A stretch of DNA of 64,000 nucleotides from Ignavibacteriota bacterium (GCA_016716225.1 JADJWT010000001.1:4040501-4104500), one strand, 5' to 3'. Positions 36,016 through 46,350 are shown, counted from the stretch's first letter. Notes: generated by a model not told the origin, from the letters alone. Numbers and translations are program-made.

Positions 36016-39000
36016 TTATTTAATGACTGCAAATTTGCCAATTTTTTCACCAACACCCGGCGCATCCAAATGATAAATATATATGCCGTAAGCTATATCC
36101 ATTCCATCATCTGTAACAAGATTCCATGTTAAAGATCCATCTGTAGGTGCTGAATCTTTATATAAAGTTTTAATCAATGCTCCGGTTATCGTATAAATTC
36201 TAACAGTGCATTGCGACGGCAAATTAATAAAATCAATTCTACGCTCACCTCTACCGGATTCTGCTACAGTTTGCTTTTCCCATTTATTTGTAACAACATA
36301 TGGATTAGGAACAACACCAACATTATCAAGTTTATTTTTTGCACTATCTAAATCAACGCGTGCGGATTTGGTTGAAAACGATATATAGTCGCCCGTTGCA
36401 AATGGTTTATTTGTTGCAAGTTGGAAAATATCTCCAGCAACTGGCGGAGAAGCAAATGGAGCATTTGTTGGGCCTTCCCATTTAATTTTCCAAGCATATA
36501 TCAATTTATTATTTATTTTTTCTAAGAGAATAATTACATCACCAAGATCAAATGCTTTGGATTTATTTATATCAAAAATTTCAACTTCAACTGTATCCCC
36601 ACTTGTAATATTTTTTGCAACAAAGTTTATTGGAATTTTTGTATATGTAGTTGTAACCGAACCCATCGTAACAAATTCTAATTGATAATCTGCAGGAATT
36701 CTCAAGTCATTATTTTTTGCTTTTATAACACCTGTATCCGGCACGGCATGTAGGTTATAATTGCTAAATCCTCTTATCCAGCCGGTTCTTTCAGAACTTG
36801 CTGTTAAGGAGTCGTAATTCATAATACTTAAAGCAATTCCATCAAAAGGAGTTCCTAATAGACCGCTGCCAAAAGTTGAAGAATCAGCAGCTGCTTCATG
36901 CAAAGTATCTACAACTCCATTTAGTTCTCTAGTAACGAAATAATTAGTTGTTCTGTAATTTGTTTTACTTCCAGATTTAATATTTTCATTTGATGAAACA
37001 AAGTTAACTTTATAATTAGCACCGTCTTTAATTTCACCGCCATTAATTACCGTAACCGCAAGTGATCCTGTTCCTAAACCTTGTGGATCAGAAAGATTGG
37101 TTATTTGTGAAGCATTATATCCCGCTGCCGGTGAATTCGGAGTAACCATCGCACAATTTATATCAATTCTTGTTATGTTGCCAGCTTCGTCAGCTTCAAT
37201 AATTTTAGTTGTTTCTGTTGGAATTAATCCTTTTGTTCCCCTATCAGGATCACCCTGGTCATAAGCAACAAGCGCATAATAATAAACTTGTCCATTAACA
37301 ACATCTTTATCAATATATGAATGTTGAAGCCCCGTATCATCGCCTCTCCAGAAATGAGCGCCATTTACGCCAACCGGATCAGGTCCCTTAATTCCATTTA
37401 CAACATCAAATTGTGCAATAGGTTTGTAATATTTTTCACTGCCTTTTGAATCTGTTATAATTTTTACATCTTGAAATTCTGGTTCCCTACTTCTTAAAAT
37501 CATATAGCCTTCAAAATCCATTTTATTTAGAAATGGATCAAAAGATTTTTCAGAAATATCATTCCAGAATAGGGAAACTTGTCCATCACCTTCAACAGCT
37601 TTTAGTGTTGGCTTATTCGGTGGACGAGAAAAATTGTAGTCAGCATTATAAATTTGTTGTACAGTTTCTTTATTGAAAACTAAATCCGCAAGATCATCAC
37701 CAAAGGCTAATGCAACCGAAAATCTTTCATTGTCATTTCTTCCAAGCGGGAAAGCACCAGAGCCAAATAGAATTTGAATATTTGCATTAGCAAGAATCGT
37801 ATCAAATTGGCTAATTTGAAATCTTTGGTAAATTACATCGTCATTTTTAAGCCAGATATCTTTATTACCTTTTCCAGCAAGTCTTTGAATTGCTAAACTT
37901 GTTAAACCTATTTGATCTGATTCATCTTTATCGGTTGTGTCAAAATTTGGTTCTCCGGTTGTAGGTAATCCATCACCCTCTCCTTCATCCGGTGCTTCAT
38001 ATTCAATATCAAAAGGTCCTAAACCATCTTTACCAACGTCACTTCTTAATGGTTCTTTTATGTCAGCATCCCAAACACCGTTTCCATTTATATCTTCAAA
38101 AGGAAGCCAGTCATTATTATTATCAATTCCATCGTTCATATCTTCATTAACCATTCCATCTTCATCATCATCAAATCCATTACTAGCATTACCCGGGCTC
38201 TGTAAAAAAGCATAACCAATTACACCGGTCTTAAATCTTTCAGACATTGGACCACCCATTGGAGGATCATTAAAAGCATAAGCAATATCAAGTGTTTTAT
38301 CATAAGATGCAAAATCTCCTGAGTTTGCGTCATAATAACCACCAACACCAGTATCGCAATAAAAACCGAAATAAGTTGAATCATAACCGGCATCAGCTAA
38401 GTTATAAATATCATAATGCCAGAATATAATATCTTCAGCGAGCACATTTACCCATTGCAATCCTCTAATTTCTACTCTGATTCCTAAACCTCCTCTATCA
38501 GGCATAGATGCAATTGGGAAATATGAATATGGAGGACGAGTATATTCACGATCTTTTGAATCATCTATTACATAAAATGTTTCTTCATCTGCATTTGCTT
38601 TTTTTCCAAAATAACCATACCAAAATCCATCCCAAGTATCATCAACTAGCGGTAAGGCACGAGACCAAGAAGGAGGCCAAGTTTTAGCATTAGTACTAAT
38701 TGCTGGCGATTCGCTGGAAGGATTAACATAACCAGGAACAGGTCTTGTTACCCATTCTTCATTTGTAACGGGATCTTTATCAACTTCTTCTCTGTAAGCG
38801 CCTTCTGCAGGATGAATTACATTATTATTACCAGGTGCAACTGTTCGAGCAGTTACAATTGGTGTGCATCCATCTATATAACTATGCTTACTTCCTTTAG
38901 GCCACTCACCAGAGTTAGTAATAGCTGCACCATCTACCCAATAACCAAGTTCTCCAGTATTTTCAAAAACCGAACGAACCAAATTACCTTGAAGTACTCC

Positions 39001-39129
39001 TCTCTTTTTGTATAATTTATTTCCAAGCGGTTCGTTTCTATATTTATCATATTGTTGCTCAGCAGATTGACCATAAACTAAACTTGATAAAACAAATATG
39101 ATTAGTAAATTAAATTTCCATTTAAACAT
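36016..39129 (-). CDS. Large secreted protein paired with the TonB receptor (candidate glycan-capture partner)
   Basis: A 1037-residue protein with a signal peptide (LLIIFVLSSLVYGQ); the ATG follows AGGAGT. No catalytic domain is recognised. The N-terminal 550 residues are rich in Tyr, Trp and Asp, with a cluster of Asp/Asn loops at about 310-350 (DDDEDGMVNEDMNDG, DINGNGVWDAD) that look like calcium-binding repeats. An FN3-like part (about 515-640, PPNKPTLKAVEGDGQVSLFW) and beta domains follow, and the C-terminus (RIYTITGALIKTLY to KIGKFAVIK) is a FlgD/T9SS-like sorting domain lacking the NPFNP motif. It sits 15 bases after the TonB receptor and 15 before the PorV-like gene, the place SusD takes in Bacteroidetes loci. 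A glycan-binding role is inference from position. Confidence 0.6.
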   Translation of the reverse strand: MFKWKFNLLIIFVLSSLVYGQSAEQQYDKYRNEPLGNKLYKKRGVLQGNLVRSVFENTGELGYWVDGAAITNSGEWPKGSKHSYIDGCTPIVTARTVAPGNNNVIHPAEGAYREEVDKDPVTNEEWVTRPVPGYVNPSSESPAISTNAKTWPPSWSRALPLVDDTWDGFWYGYFGKKANADEETFYVIDDSKDREYTRPPYSYFPIASMPDRGGLGIRVEIRGLQWVNVLAEDIIFWHYDIYNLADAGYDSTYFGFYCDTGVGGYYDANSGDFASYDKTLDIAYAFNDPPMGGPMSERFKTGVIGYAFLQSPGNASNGFDDDEDGMVNEDMNDGIDNNNDWLPFEDINGNGVWDADIKEPLRSDVGKDGLGPFDIEYEAPDEGEGDGLPTTGEPNFDTTDKDESDQIGLTSLAIQRLAGKGNKDIWLKNDDVIYQRFQISQFDTILANANIQILFGSGAFPLGRNDNERFSVALAFGDDLADLVFNKETVQQIYNADYNFSRPPNKPTLKAVEGDGQVSLFWNDISEKSFDPFLNKMDFEGYMILRSREPEFQDVKIITDSKGSEKYYKPIAQFDVVNGIKGPDPVGVNGAHFWRGDDTGLQHSYIDKDVVNGQVYYYALVAYDQGDPDRGTKGLIPTETTKIIEADEAGNITRIDINCAMVTPNSPAAGYNASQITNLSDPQGLGTGSLAVTVINGGEIKDGANYKVNFVSSNENIKSGSKTNYRTTNYFVTRELNGVVDTLHEAAADSSTFGSGLLGTPFDGIALSIMNYDSLTASSERTGWIRGFSNYNLHAVPDTGVIKAKNNDLRIPADYQLEFVTMGSVTTTYTKIPINFVAKNITSGDTVEVEIFDINKSKAFDLGDVIILLEKINNKLIYAWKIKWEGPTNAPFASPPVAGDIFQLATNKPFATGDYISFSTKSARVDLDSAKNKLDNVGVVPNPYVVTNKWEKQTVAESGRGERRIDFINLPSQCTVRIYTITGALIKTLYKDSAPTDGSLTWNLVTDDGMDIAYGIYIYHLDAPGVGEKIGKFAVIK

Positions 39130-39144
39130 TCCGAACTCCTTTTA

Positions 39145-41865
39145 TTAAAAACCTACGCTAAATCCAATTCTTACTTGTCTTGGAGCAGAGTAATCATTTG
39201 GATTGAGTAAATATTCATCAATAGTATTTAATCCGTAAATTATTCCTGTATAGTCTTCAGCACCTAAATCAATGCCGGCTCTACCGGTTGTAGCATTTAC
39301 ACCATATTCATTTTTAATATCAAACAAATTATATACTAACAAATAGGTATTAAAGAATAAACCATAAATCTCTAAAGTTTTTGTTGCTTTTAGATCAAGA
39401 TTCAATACTGTTGGTTTTCGCCCATTATTTTCGAAACGAAGTTTTTGTGTATATCTTGCATCTTCGGTATATGGCATTCCAGAACCATAATTAAAAATCA
39501 TTCCAACTGTCCAATCTTTTGGATCACCAATAGTGAACGAAGCATTTAGTGTGTGATTTTGATCCCAATTTAACGGAACAACTTTTTTATTTGATTCTTT
39601 TGGTGGAAAAGTTTGTTGATTGTAAAAGTTCGTTAACGGATCCGAAGCATTTCCTTGAGCAACTTGATATGTATAATCGATTTTTGCACTAAACATATCT
39701 GCATATCTTTTATCAAGAGTCAAAACTAATCCTCTTACATTTCCATAATCTCTATTATAATAACGTCCGTAAAGATCGCCATCATAAGTTTTAATAACTT
39801 CTGTACCTAACAAATTGTTAATATCACTGTAATAAATTGAAGCATCGACCGAAATATTAGGGAAAATAACTTGTTGAACACCAAGTTCATATTTTACTGT
39901 TTTCTGAGCTTTTAATTCCGGATTTCCAATTATTGAACTAAGTGCACCTTCTACAATAACATATGCGCCATTTGTGTAAAGTACATCAAATGTAGGAATT
40001 TGGAAAAAATGTCCATATGAAAAATGAATGGCACCTTGATCAGAAATCGGGAAAGAAACTCCTAACCTTGGACTAATTTGAAATTCCGGTTGCGCTTCAA
40101 TATCCCCTAATGATCCATATTTAGAAATTGTTGTTTCATGAAATAAAGGATTACTTTTTGGATTCTGAAGGTCAATTGGTAAAGTATGATTTGCATTAAA
40201 GTAATCTAATCTTATTCCTGCATTAATAATCATAATATCATATTCCATTTTGTCCTGTATATATGCAGAAAATTCAAAAGGTCTTCTTTGGAACTTTTCA
40301 TTGTATTGTGTTCCTTCATTATTGTAACCAATTGTATAAACCGGCTGTTGTGTAATAGAATCAATTAAACTTTCTGTTTGATTTCTAATGTCTTTCCAAT
40401 GATAGAATAATTTATACTGTGTAAATTCTGCCCCTAATTTAATTTTATGTTGTTTTGTTACTTGAGATTCCAACGCAAAAATTGCAGTATTTGTATAGGT
40501 AAATCTTTTATAACGATCTGTTTCATTTCCGCCATGCCTAAAAGTATAAGAAGATTGTGTTGATGATAAATTCGGGTCAACATAATTTGTATCTAATTCA
40601 TTTTCATGTAAATATCCTTTATATCTATTAAAATTTGAAGCTAATTTCAAAGTAGCAAAAATATCTTGAGTAGGATAAAATGATATTTGAATATTATTGC
40701 TTGTGTTTGTTCTATAATGATTTTTCAATCCGTCCGGAGCTAAACGATAATCATGATTATAATATTTGTTCCAATGATCATCCCAGTAAAAGCTGTAAGA
40801 AAATTTCCAATTTTCTAATCCATATGATAATTTTCCATTAAATGATTTATTTTCTTCTGGAGACATCGGAACATATTTTCCATTACCGCTGTAAATATTA
40901 AAAAATCCTTCCGGATCATTTTGATCAAAAATAAAAGGTTTTTGATCTGTTATATTATAAACTCTTTTTCCGTAAATGTAACCATCACTTTCAAAATATC
41001 TACCGGTCATAAAAAATGTTAAACCGTCAAATAATTTAGTAGGACCGCTTAAACTAAATTGTAAATCTTTTGGTCCTGATAAATCAACTTTATTTAAATT
41101 GTAAAAAACATCTGTGTGATTTGTAAAATAACTACCTAGATATGCAGATGCAAAACCTTCATAAAAGGAAGATCCATCTTTGGTTACTATATTAACAACA
41201 CCAGAAAGTGCTTTACCGTATTCAGCATTAAAAGTTCCGCTAATTACTTCCAACTCTCTAACTGAATTGTTTTCTACTTGAAGTGCATTTTGACCATTGT
41301 AAACATCATTTACAGGAATACCATCAACCAAATATGCAACTTCATTTGATCTTCCGCCTCTAAAATGACCGCCAACAACACCAGCTTGCAAATTAATAAT
41401 TTGCCCAATATTTTCAACGGGCATCATTTTAATATCTTCTGAAGTGACAATTGCTGAAGTTGAAGTTAAATCTTTAGTAATCATGGGCGCTTCTGCCTGA
41501 ATTACAATTTCATCAATTTTTATTGATTCGGGAACCAATGAAACATCGAGATTTGTTGTTAAATCAATTCTAACCCCAACATTTTCGATTCTAGTTTTAT
41601 GGTATCCTACAGCACTCACAATTACAACGTATTTCCCCGGAGGAATATTGTTAATATAGTAATCACCTTCTATGTCTGCGGCGGCACCTAAAAAAGTACC
41701 TTCAAGCAAAATATTTGCTCCAATTACTGGTTCACCGGTATCTTTATCAAAAATTTTACCTGATAGTTTACCTGTTGTGCCGGCATATAAAATTCCGGTA
41801 GTAAGTAAAATAGTTATATAAAGTGATTTATAAATTATTCTTATACATCGAAAATCTATTCTCAT
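39145..41865 (-). CDS. TonB-dependent receptor with carboxypeptidase-regulatory-like domain
   Basis: A 906-residue outer-membrane protein. After the signal peptide (ITILLTTGILYAG) a CarboxypepD_reg-like domain (about 30-115; GKIFDKDTGEPVIGANILLEG, YHKTRIENVGVRI) precedes the plug (about 130-230; LQAGVVGGHFRGGRSNEVAYLVDGIPVNDVYNG) and a 22-strand barrel to the C-terminal VRIGFSVGF. No STN signalling domain is present, so it does not feed an anti-sigma factor. SusC-like receptors share this layout and import oligosaccharides with TonB energy. It is the first gene after a strong terminator-like hairpin and before the 1037-residue and PorV-like genes, suggesting these three work together on glucan oligosaccharides. 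Confidence 0.92.
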   Translation of the reverse strand: MRIDFRCIRIIYKSLYITILLTTGILYAGTTGKLSGKIFDKDTGEPVIGANILLEGTFLGAAADIEGDYYINNIPPGKYVVIVSAVGYHKTRIENVGVRIDLTTNLDVSLVPESIKIDEIVIQAEAPMITKDLTSTSAIVTSEDIKMMPVENIGQIINLQAGVVGGHFRGGRSNEVAYLVDGIPVNDVYNGQNALQVENNSVRELEVISGTFNAEYGKALSGVVNIVTKDGSSFYEGFASAYLGSYFTNHTDVFYNLNKVDLSGPKDLQFSLSGPTKLFDGLTFFMTGRYFESDGYIYGKRVYNITDQKPFIFDQNDPEGFFNIYSGNGKYVPMSPEENKSFNGKLSYGLENWKFSYSFYWDDHWNKYYNHDYRLAPDGLKNHYRTNTSNNIQISFYPTQDIFATLKLASNFNRYKGYLHENELDTNYVDPNLSSTQSSYTFRHGGNETDRYKRFTYTNTAIFALESQVTKQHKIKLGAEFTQYKLFYHWKDIRNQTESLIDSITQQPVYTIGYNNEGTQYNEKFQRRPFEFSAYIQDKMEYDIMIINAGIRLDYFNANHTLPIDLQNPKSNPLFHETTISKYGSLGDIEAQPEFQISPRLGVSFPISDQGAIHFSYGHFFQIPTFDVLYTNGAYVIVEGALSSIIGNPELKAQKTVKYELGVQQVIFPNISVDASIYYSDINNLLGTEVIKTYDGDLYGRYYNRDYGNVRGLVLTLDKRYADMFSAKIDYTYQVAQGNASDPLTNFYNQQTFPPKESNKKVVPLNWDQNHTLNASFTIGDPKDWTVGMIFNYGSGMPYTEDARYTQKLRFENNGRKPTVLNLDLKATKTLEIYGLFFNTYLLVYNLFDIKNEYGVNATTGRAGIDLGAEDYTGIIYGLNTIDEYLLNPNDYSAPRQVRIGFSVGF

Positions 41866-41913
41866 AGTTTTTCCAAAATTTTTAAATATCGTTTTTGTAT
41901 TATCAAAATTAAA

Positions 41914-41938
41914 ATAGGGCAGATTTAAACTGCCCTAT
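41914..41938 (-). terminator. Hairpin between surface-binding protein and TonB receptor genes
   Basis: ATAGGGCAG (41914-41922) pairs perfectly with CTGCCCTAT (41930-41938) around a 7-base loop. On the minus strand it is followed by TTTAATTTT. It lies 12 bases past the stop of the 41950-44571 gene, so it should stop or attenuate transcription before the TonB receptor gene. Confidence 0.8.
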
Positions 41939-41949
41939 CTGTAAATAAA

Positions 41950-44571
41950 TTACTTCAGTAACATCATTTTCTTTGTAGCTTTAAAAGAACCGGTTTCAAT
42001 TGAGTAGAAATACAATCCGGATGATAAATTAGAACCATTAAAATCTACAATGTACGAACCAGTATTTTGTTGTTGATTAACCAATTCAGCAACTTGTCTT
42101 CCAAGAACATCAAATACTTGAACTTTAACCATTCCTGGTTTTTCAATTGTGTAAGTAATTTTTGTACTTGGGTTAAATGGATTTGGATAGTTTTGATCTA
42201 AGCTATATTGTTTAGATACCATTGGAATTTCTTCAATTCCAAGAACTTCATCTTCAATCCATGTATGTGCCCAAACAGAAACATTTTGCCAACCTTGATC
42301 ACCATTTTTAGCTGAGTAGAAAATCATTCCTTCTCTTGTTGCACCGTCATTATCATTTATACCAAAATCAAATGGAATTTTCCAGCCTCTTTCCCAATCA
42401 ATTGGCTCATCAACAATAGCAGTTTCAAGATTTCGTTTTGTTGCTAAATCAACTAATGGAATTCTTGCTTCTAAAATATAACCTGTAGGGAAAGCTCTTT
42501 CAACCCAAGCATAATTTTCTGTTCCAGCAACAAGTAATGAATCATAAGCAGAATCATTTTGATCATTTCTTGCTAAAAATTTACCGAATCTTAGATGATA
42601 ATCTGGATTAGCACCATGTTGATATCCAACATGTGTTGTGGTATAATTATAAAATCCGATAAACAAATCCGGTGCATCATTTTCATATGATTGAAGTGCT
42701 GGATCATGATTAACAACATCATCTGTAACTTCCATAGCTACATATAAATAATCAGCATCAAGAGCTACATAGCAATCAGCTGAACAGTCAGCATCATCAG
42801 TTACAGTTAAAACTGGATGTGCAGTACCATCTGATAATTTAATACTGAAAGGTTTTATTCCAGACCATTCAGTTAAATCTCCATCAGCAACAAAAGTAGG
42901 TGCAGTTGTTGCAACAGTAGGAATTCCTTTTGCAGTATTTGTAATTGCTCCAGAAACACCTGGTTCGCTATAGTTTGGTTTAAGATCATAACATACAACT
43001 GCATAATAGTATGTTTTTTCTCTATCAATATTTCCAGAAACGATTGGATGTTCAACTACTTGAACATTTTCTGCAATTCCAGTCCCAATTTTTTCAACTC
43101 CTGCAGCTTCAACATCAGAAATTGGGGATTCACTAGCATAAACATTATATTTTTCACCAACTTCACCAGGAACATCTGTCCATGTAACTAAATTTGAATA
43201 ATTTCCTTCAACAACTGCAACAACCGGAGCAGCTGGAGCTGTAAAATCAGCAATTTGGAAACCAGAAGTTTGAAGTACATCTAATAAAATTGAACCTTGG
43301 GCTAATAAAGCACCTGAATAACCATCTTCAGTTCCTCTGCCAAATGGTTCAATTCTGATTTTGAAAATTTTAGCTGGGTTAAGTAAACCATTACCAGCAC
43401 CATTTTTCAAAGCAAATCCATCTTTAGGTGGAAAACGATCATTAACTCCCATTGGTTTGGGAACTAAAGGAAGATGATAATGTGTCCAGTCTGAAACAAC
43501 ACTTAAATCAATACCCGGATCAATTATCCATTCTTCAGTTGCACCGGTTTCATTATCATTTTCAAAAACGAAAACTCGCATAAAACCTCTTGCAGAATCA
43601 GTAGCCATTGCTACTAAATTTTTAATATAAAGTACTAAAGCAGTTCTTTCTTCCATACTATCATGAACTGTTACTTCTTTATCAATTGCAACAAATCCAC
43701 CCCAAACTTCAGGAGCGCTTAAAGTGAAATCCATCTTCAAAGCACCAGTACCTTCTACAAAATCAGTATTTTCATCTGAAAGAGTAACATCACCTGGAAT
43801 TGCATTCCAAGACATTTCATCAACACCCCAAGTTGTAGCGGAATTATCAAATGTTTCAAGTGAACCGTAACGTTGTCCTTCTAATTTAAGATTATCCATT
43901 TGGAATTCACCAACAGCAGAAGGTGGATTCTCTTGATTACCACCTGTTATGTAAACCATTGCAAATTCAAATCCTTTAACTTTATCAAATTGAAGAATAT
44001 CATCAACGCCGCCACTTTGAACTGCAAAACCAGTTGTTTTATCTGAGGTTTGAACTAATGGCATAGTTACTTTTACCCATTCGCCAGATTGATCAAAGAA
44101 ATCAATATTTGGCTGATAGAAGTAATATTCTCTCTGATTTTCTGTATCAAATTCAGCTAATTTGAATTCCATAAATACGCTGCCACCTTGTGTTGTATCG
44201 GCAGGAACAGTAACTTTAACCCACATTGTTAACTCAGTTCCTGTTGAAAGGTCTAAGTATGGAACTGAACCAATATCTGTTTCATGATAGTCTGTTCTAA
44301 CAGTATAACCGCCCCAGCCATCATAAGCTTCAATGCGGTATTTCACTAACATTGATCCTGTACCTTCTTTTGCATCTGCACTATTAAATAGATCAGTATA
44401 TGCAGTTGGACCATTTGTATAGAAGTTGGTATTTGTAATTGCGGTATCAGCCCAATTTGTTCCTATACTTGTATTGGGTTTAACTGCATTATCAAAAGAT
44501 TGAACTACCCATTGGGCATTCAATGCAGTTGATAACATTAGGATAAATAATAACGAGAAAAGTTTCTTCAT
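41950..44571 (-). CDS. Multi-domain surface glycan-binding protein with T9SS domain
   Basis: An 873-residue exported protein starting 7 bases after AGGAGGC. No catalytic domain is visible. Residues about 20-230 and 235-440 are two related beta-sandwich modules (SMLVKYRIEAYDGWGGYTV and ALKMDFTLSAPEVWGGFVA; EFQMDNLKLEG), like the galactose-binding-fold carbohydrate modules. An FN3-like domain (about 450-545) and a CBM9/DOMON-like domain (about 560-770; DGDLTEWSGI, ALDADYLYVAMEVTDDVV, NDAPDLFIGFY) follow, then a T9SS sorting domain (NYPNPFNPSTKITY to MMLLK). It is probably displayed on the surface and holds polysaccharide near the TonB receptor, the role SusE/F-type proteins play in Bacteroidetes. 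Good Shine-Dalgarno and own leader suggest high expression. Confidence 0.8.
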   Translation of the reverse strand: MKKLFSLLFILMLSTALNAQWVVQSFDNAVKPNTSIGTNWADTAITNTNFYTNGPTAYTDLFNSADAKEGTGSMLVKYRIEAYDGWGGYTVRTDYHETDIGSVPYLDLSTGTELTMWVKVTVPADTTQGGSVFMEFKLAEFDTENQREYYFYQPNIDFFDQSGEWVKVTMPLVQTSDKTTGFAVQSGGVDDILQFDKVKGFEFAMVYITGGNQENPPSAVGEFQMDNLKLEGQRYGSLETFDNSATTWGVDEMSWNAIPGDVTLSDENTDFVEGTGALKMDFTLSAPEVWGGFVAIDKEVTVHDSMEERTALVLYIKNLVAMATDSARGFMRVFVFENDNETGATEEWIIDPGIDLSVVSDWTHYHLPLVPKPMGVNDRFPPKDGFALKNGAGNGLLNPAKIFKIRIEPFGRGTEDGYSGALLAQGSILLDVLQTSGFQIADFTAPAAPVVAVVEGNYSNLVTWTDVPGEVGEKYNVYASESPISDVEAAGVEKIGTGIAENVQVVEHPIVSGNIDREKTYYYAVVCYDLKPNYSEPGVSGAITNTAKGIPTVATTAPTFVADGDLTEWSGIKPFSIKLSDGTAHPVLTVTDDADCSADCYVALDADYLYVAMEVTDDVVNHDPALQSYENDAPDLFIGFYNYTTTHVGYQHGANPDYHLRFGKFLARNDQNDSAYDSLLVAGTENYAWVERAFPTGYILEARIPLVDLATKRNLETAIVDEPIDWERGWKIPFDFGINDNDGATREGMIFYSAKNGDQGWQNVSVWAHTWIEDEVLGIEEIPMVSKQYSLDQNYPNPFNPSTKITYTIEKPGMVKVQVFDVLGRQVAELVNQQQNTGSYIVDFNGSNLSSGLYFYSIETGSFKATKKMMLLK

Positions 44572-44650
44572 GTATTGCCTCCTTTATTTGATTAATTGTA
44601 CTAATTAAAGATTAAACTTTAACCAGTTGTTTTTTGTGAATAAAAATTAT

Positions 44651-46216
44651 TTATTTTTCTTTCAAAATTCTACCGTAGCTATGTGCTAAAATATTTGTTT
44701 TAACATCACCAATATTTACGGTAAGATTTTTTAATGCTTCTGAATCCTTTACAACTTTTGTACTCATTAAACTTATTGCAATCATTATAATTGAACATAT
44801 AAAAAAAAGTATAAAAGTAAAATGTAGAAAGTTTATATTATTCAAAAAGTTAAGAATTTCAATACTTGAAACGGTTTTGGGATTTAAAACTGTTACCACA
44901 ATTTTCAAAAATCCTATAATTCCTCCAATTAATAATGTCCAAATTGCGCCTGTGCTTGTTGCTTTTTTCCAGAATATTCCAATAAGTAAAACGCTAACAA
45001 TCGGAGGTGCAATGAAAGATTGTATTGATTGTAAGAATAAATAAATTTGTATATTTATCAGTTTTGTGAAAGGTACAATTGCAATTGCTAAAATTACAAA
45101 TATCATTGTTGCTAATCTACCGACTAAAACTAATTCTCTATCACTATAATTTTTTCTAAACATTTGATAAATATCAAGCGACACTAATGAAGCAGCACTA
45201 TTGAAAGAACTTGCAAGCGAGGACATTAACGCGGCAAAAAATCCGGCAATAACTAATCCTTTAATTCCAACCGGAAGTAAATTTCCAGAAAGTAACATTG
45301 AATATGCCGAATCTCCTTTAATTTCCGGATACAAAACTGCGGCAATTAAACCGGGGAAAATTAAAAAGAATATTGGAAATATTTTAAAAATGGCTGCCAG
45401 CATTGTTCCCTTTTTTGCATCTTCAATTCCTTTTGCTGCAAGAACTCTTTGTACAATATATTGATCTGCGCACCAATACCAAATTCCAATTATTGGAGCT
45501 CCAAACAAAATTCCAATCCATGGTACGTTTGAATCAGAAGTTGATCTAAAAATGCTAAAGTAATCCGAAGGTAATTTTGAAACAAGTTGATTAAAACCTC
45601 CAACTTCAAACAATCCGAAAAGTGATAGTAAAACAGCTCCAAGAATTAACATAATCGATTGAAAAACTTGTGTTAATGCTACTGAAGTTAATCCACCAAT
45701 TACTGTATATAAGCCAGTTATAAAAACAATAATTATTGTAGATGTAAACATATCCCAGCCTAAAACTTCTTTAAGTACAAAAGTTCCAGCTAATAACGTA
45801 ACACCAATTTTTGTAAAAATGTAAGTAAGAATTGAAACAATTGTAAGATATAATCTGCTCTTATTATCAAATCTTTTTCCAAAAAACTGAGGTACCGTAA
45901 AAACATTAGATTTGATAAAGATTGGGGCAAAAATCCAGCCAAGCATAAAAAGAATAATAACCGCAAGCCATTCAAAATATCCAACTGATAATCCATGAAT
46001 TGATCCAGCTCCAGCTAAACCAACAAAATGTTCACTTGAAATATTAGTTGCAAAAAGAGAAGTTCCTATTACTAACCAACTTAAATTTTTACCAGCTAAA
46101 AAATATTGGGTTATAGAATTCCCTTTTGATCTTCCCGCAAAAAGACCAATTCCCAAAACTATTAGGAAATAAGTTAGCAAAATTAAATTATCAAAAGTAT
46201 TGAGATTACCGCTCAA
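44651..46216 (-). CDS. Sodium/solute symporter (SSS family), second copy
   Basis: A 521-residue inner-membrane protein with about 13 spans, starting at TTG just after GAGGACCC. Family marks are SITQYFLAGKNLSWLVIGTSLFATNISSEHFVGLAG, WYWCADQYIVQRVLAAKGIEDAKKG and FFAALMSSLASSFNSAASL, all typical for SGLT-like sugar carriers. It resembles the 29520 gene in the same motifs but is clearly divergent, so the two may take different sugars or differ in affinity. It lies between GH2 and the surface glycan-binding protein and would import the monosaccharide set free by GH5 and GH2 action. Confidence 0.92.
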   Translation of the reverse strand: MSGNLNTFDNLILLTYFLIVLGIGLFAGRSKGNSITQYFLAGKNLSWLVIGTSLFATNISSEHFVGLAGAGSIHGLSVGYFEWLAVIILFMLGWIFAPIFIKSNVFTVPQFFGKRFDNKSRLYLTIVSILTYIFTKIGVTLLAGTFVLKEVLGWDMFTSTIIIVFITGLYTVIGGLTSVALTQVFQSIMLILGAVLLSLFGLFEVGGFNQLVSKLPSDYFSIFRSTSDSNVPWIGILFGAPIIGIWYWCADQYIVQRVLAAKGIEDAKKGTMLAAIFKIFPIFFLIFPGLIAAVLYPEIKGDSAYSMLLSGNLLPVGIKGLVIAGFFAALMSSLASSFNSAASLVSLDIYQMFRKNYSDRELVLVGRLATMIFVILAIAIVPFTKLINIQIYLFLQSIQSFIAPPIVSVLLIGIFWKKATSTGAIWTLLIGGIIGFLKIVVTVLNPKTVSSIEILNFLNNINFLHFTFILFFICSIIMIAISLMSTKVVKDSEALKNLTVNIGDVKTNILAHSYGRILKEK

Positions 46217-46350
46217 GGGTCCTCGTTCCCTTTATTTGGTAGAATAAAATAGTAACTCACAAATTATGCCATTAAAACTCTCGCTGAATTAACGTGATTT
46301 TTGCAATCGGATTATATTATTATTATGAAATGCTTATTATTTCAATAACT

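Noticed and set aside
37937..38215. 92-codon Ser/Pro-rich plus-strand frame
   Set aside because: It is the complement of the Asp-rich loops of the 1037-residue protein; Ser/Pro content is explained by that.
44651..46216. Reading the two SSS symporters as a recent duplication
   Set aside because: They share family motifs only; the sequences between motifs differ widely, so they are old paralogues or came separately.
46255..46272. Possible sigma-54 promoter (TGGCATAATTTGTGA, minus strand) before the second symporter
   Set aside because: The -12 element has GA where GC is needed at GG-N10-GC; chance matches are common in AT-rich DNA.
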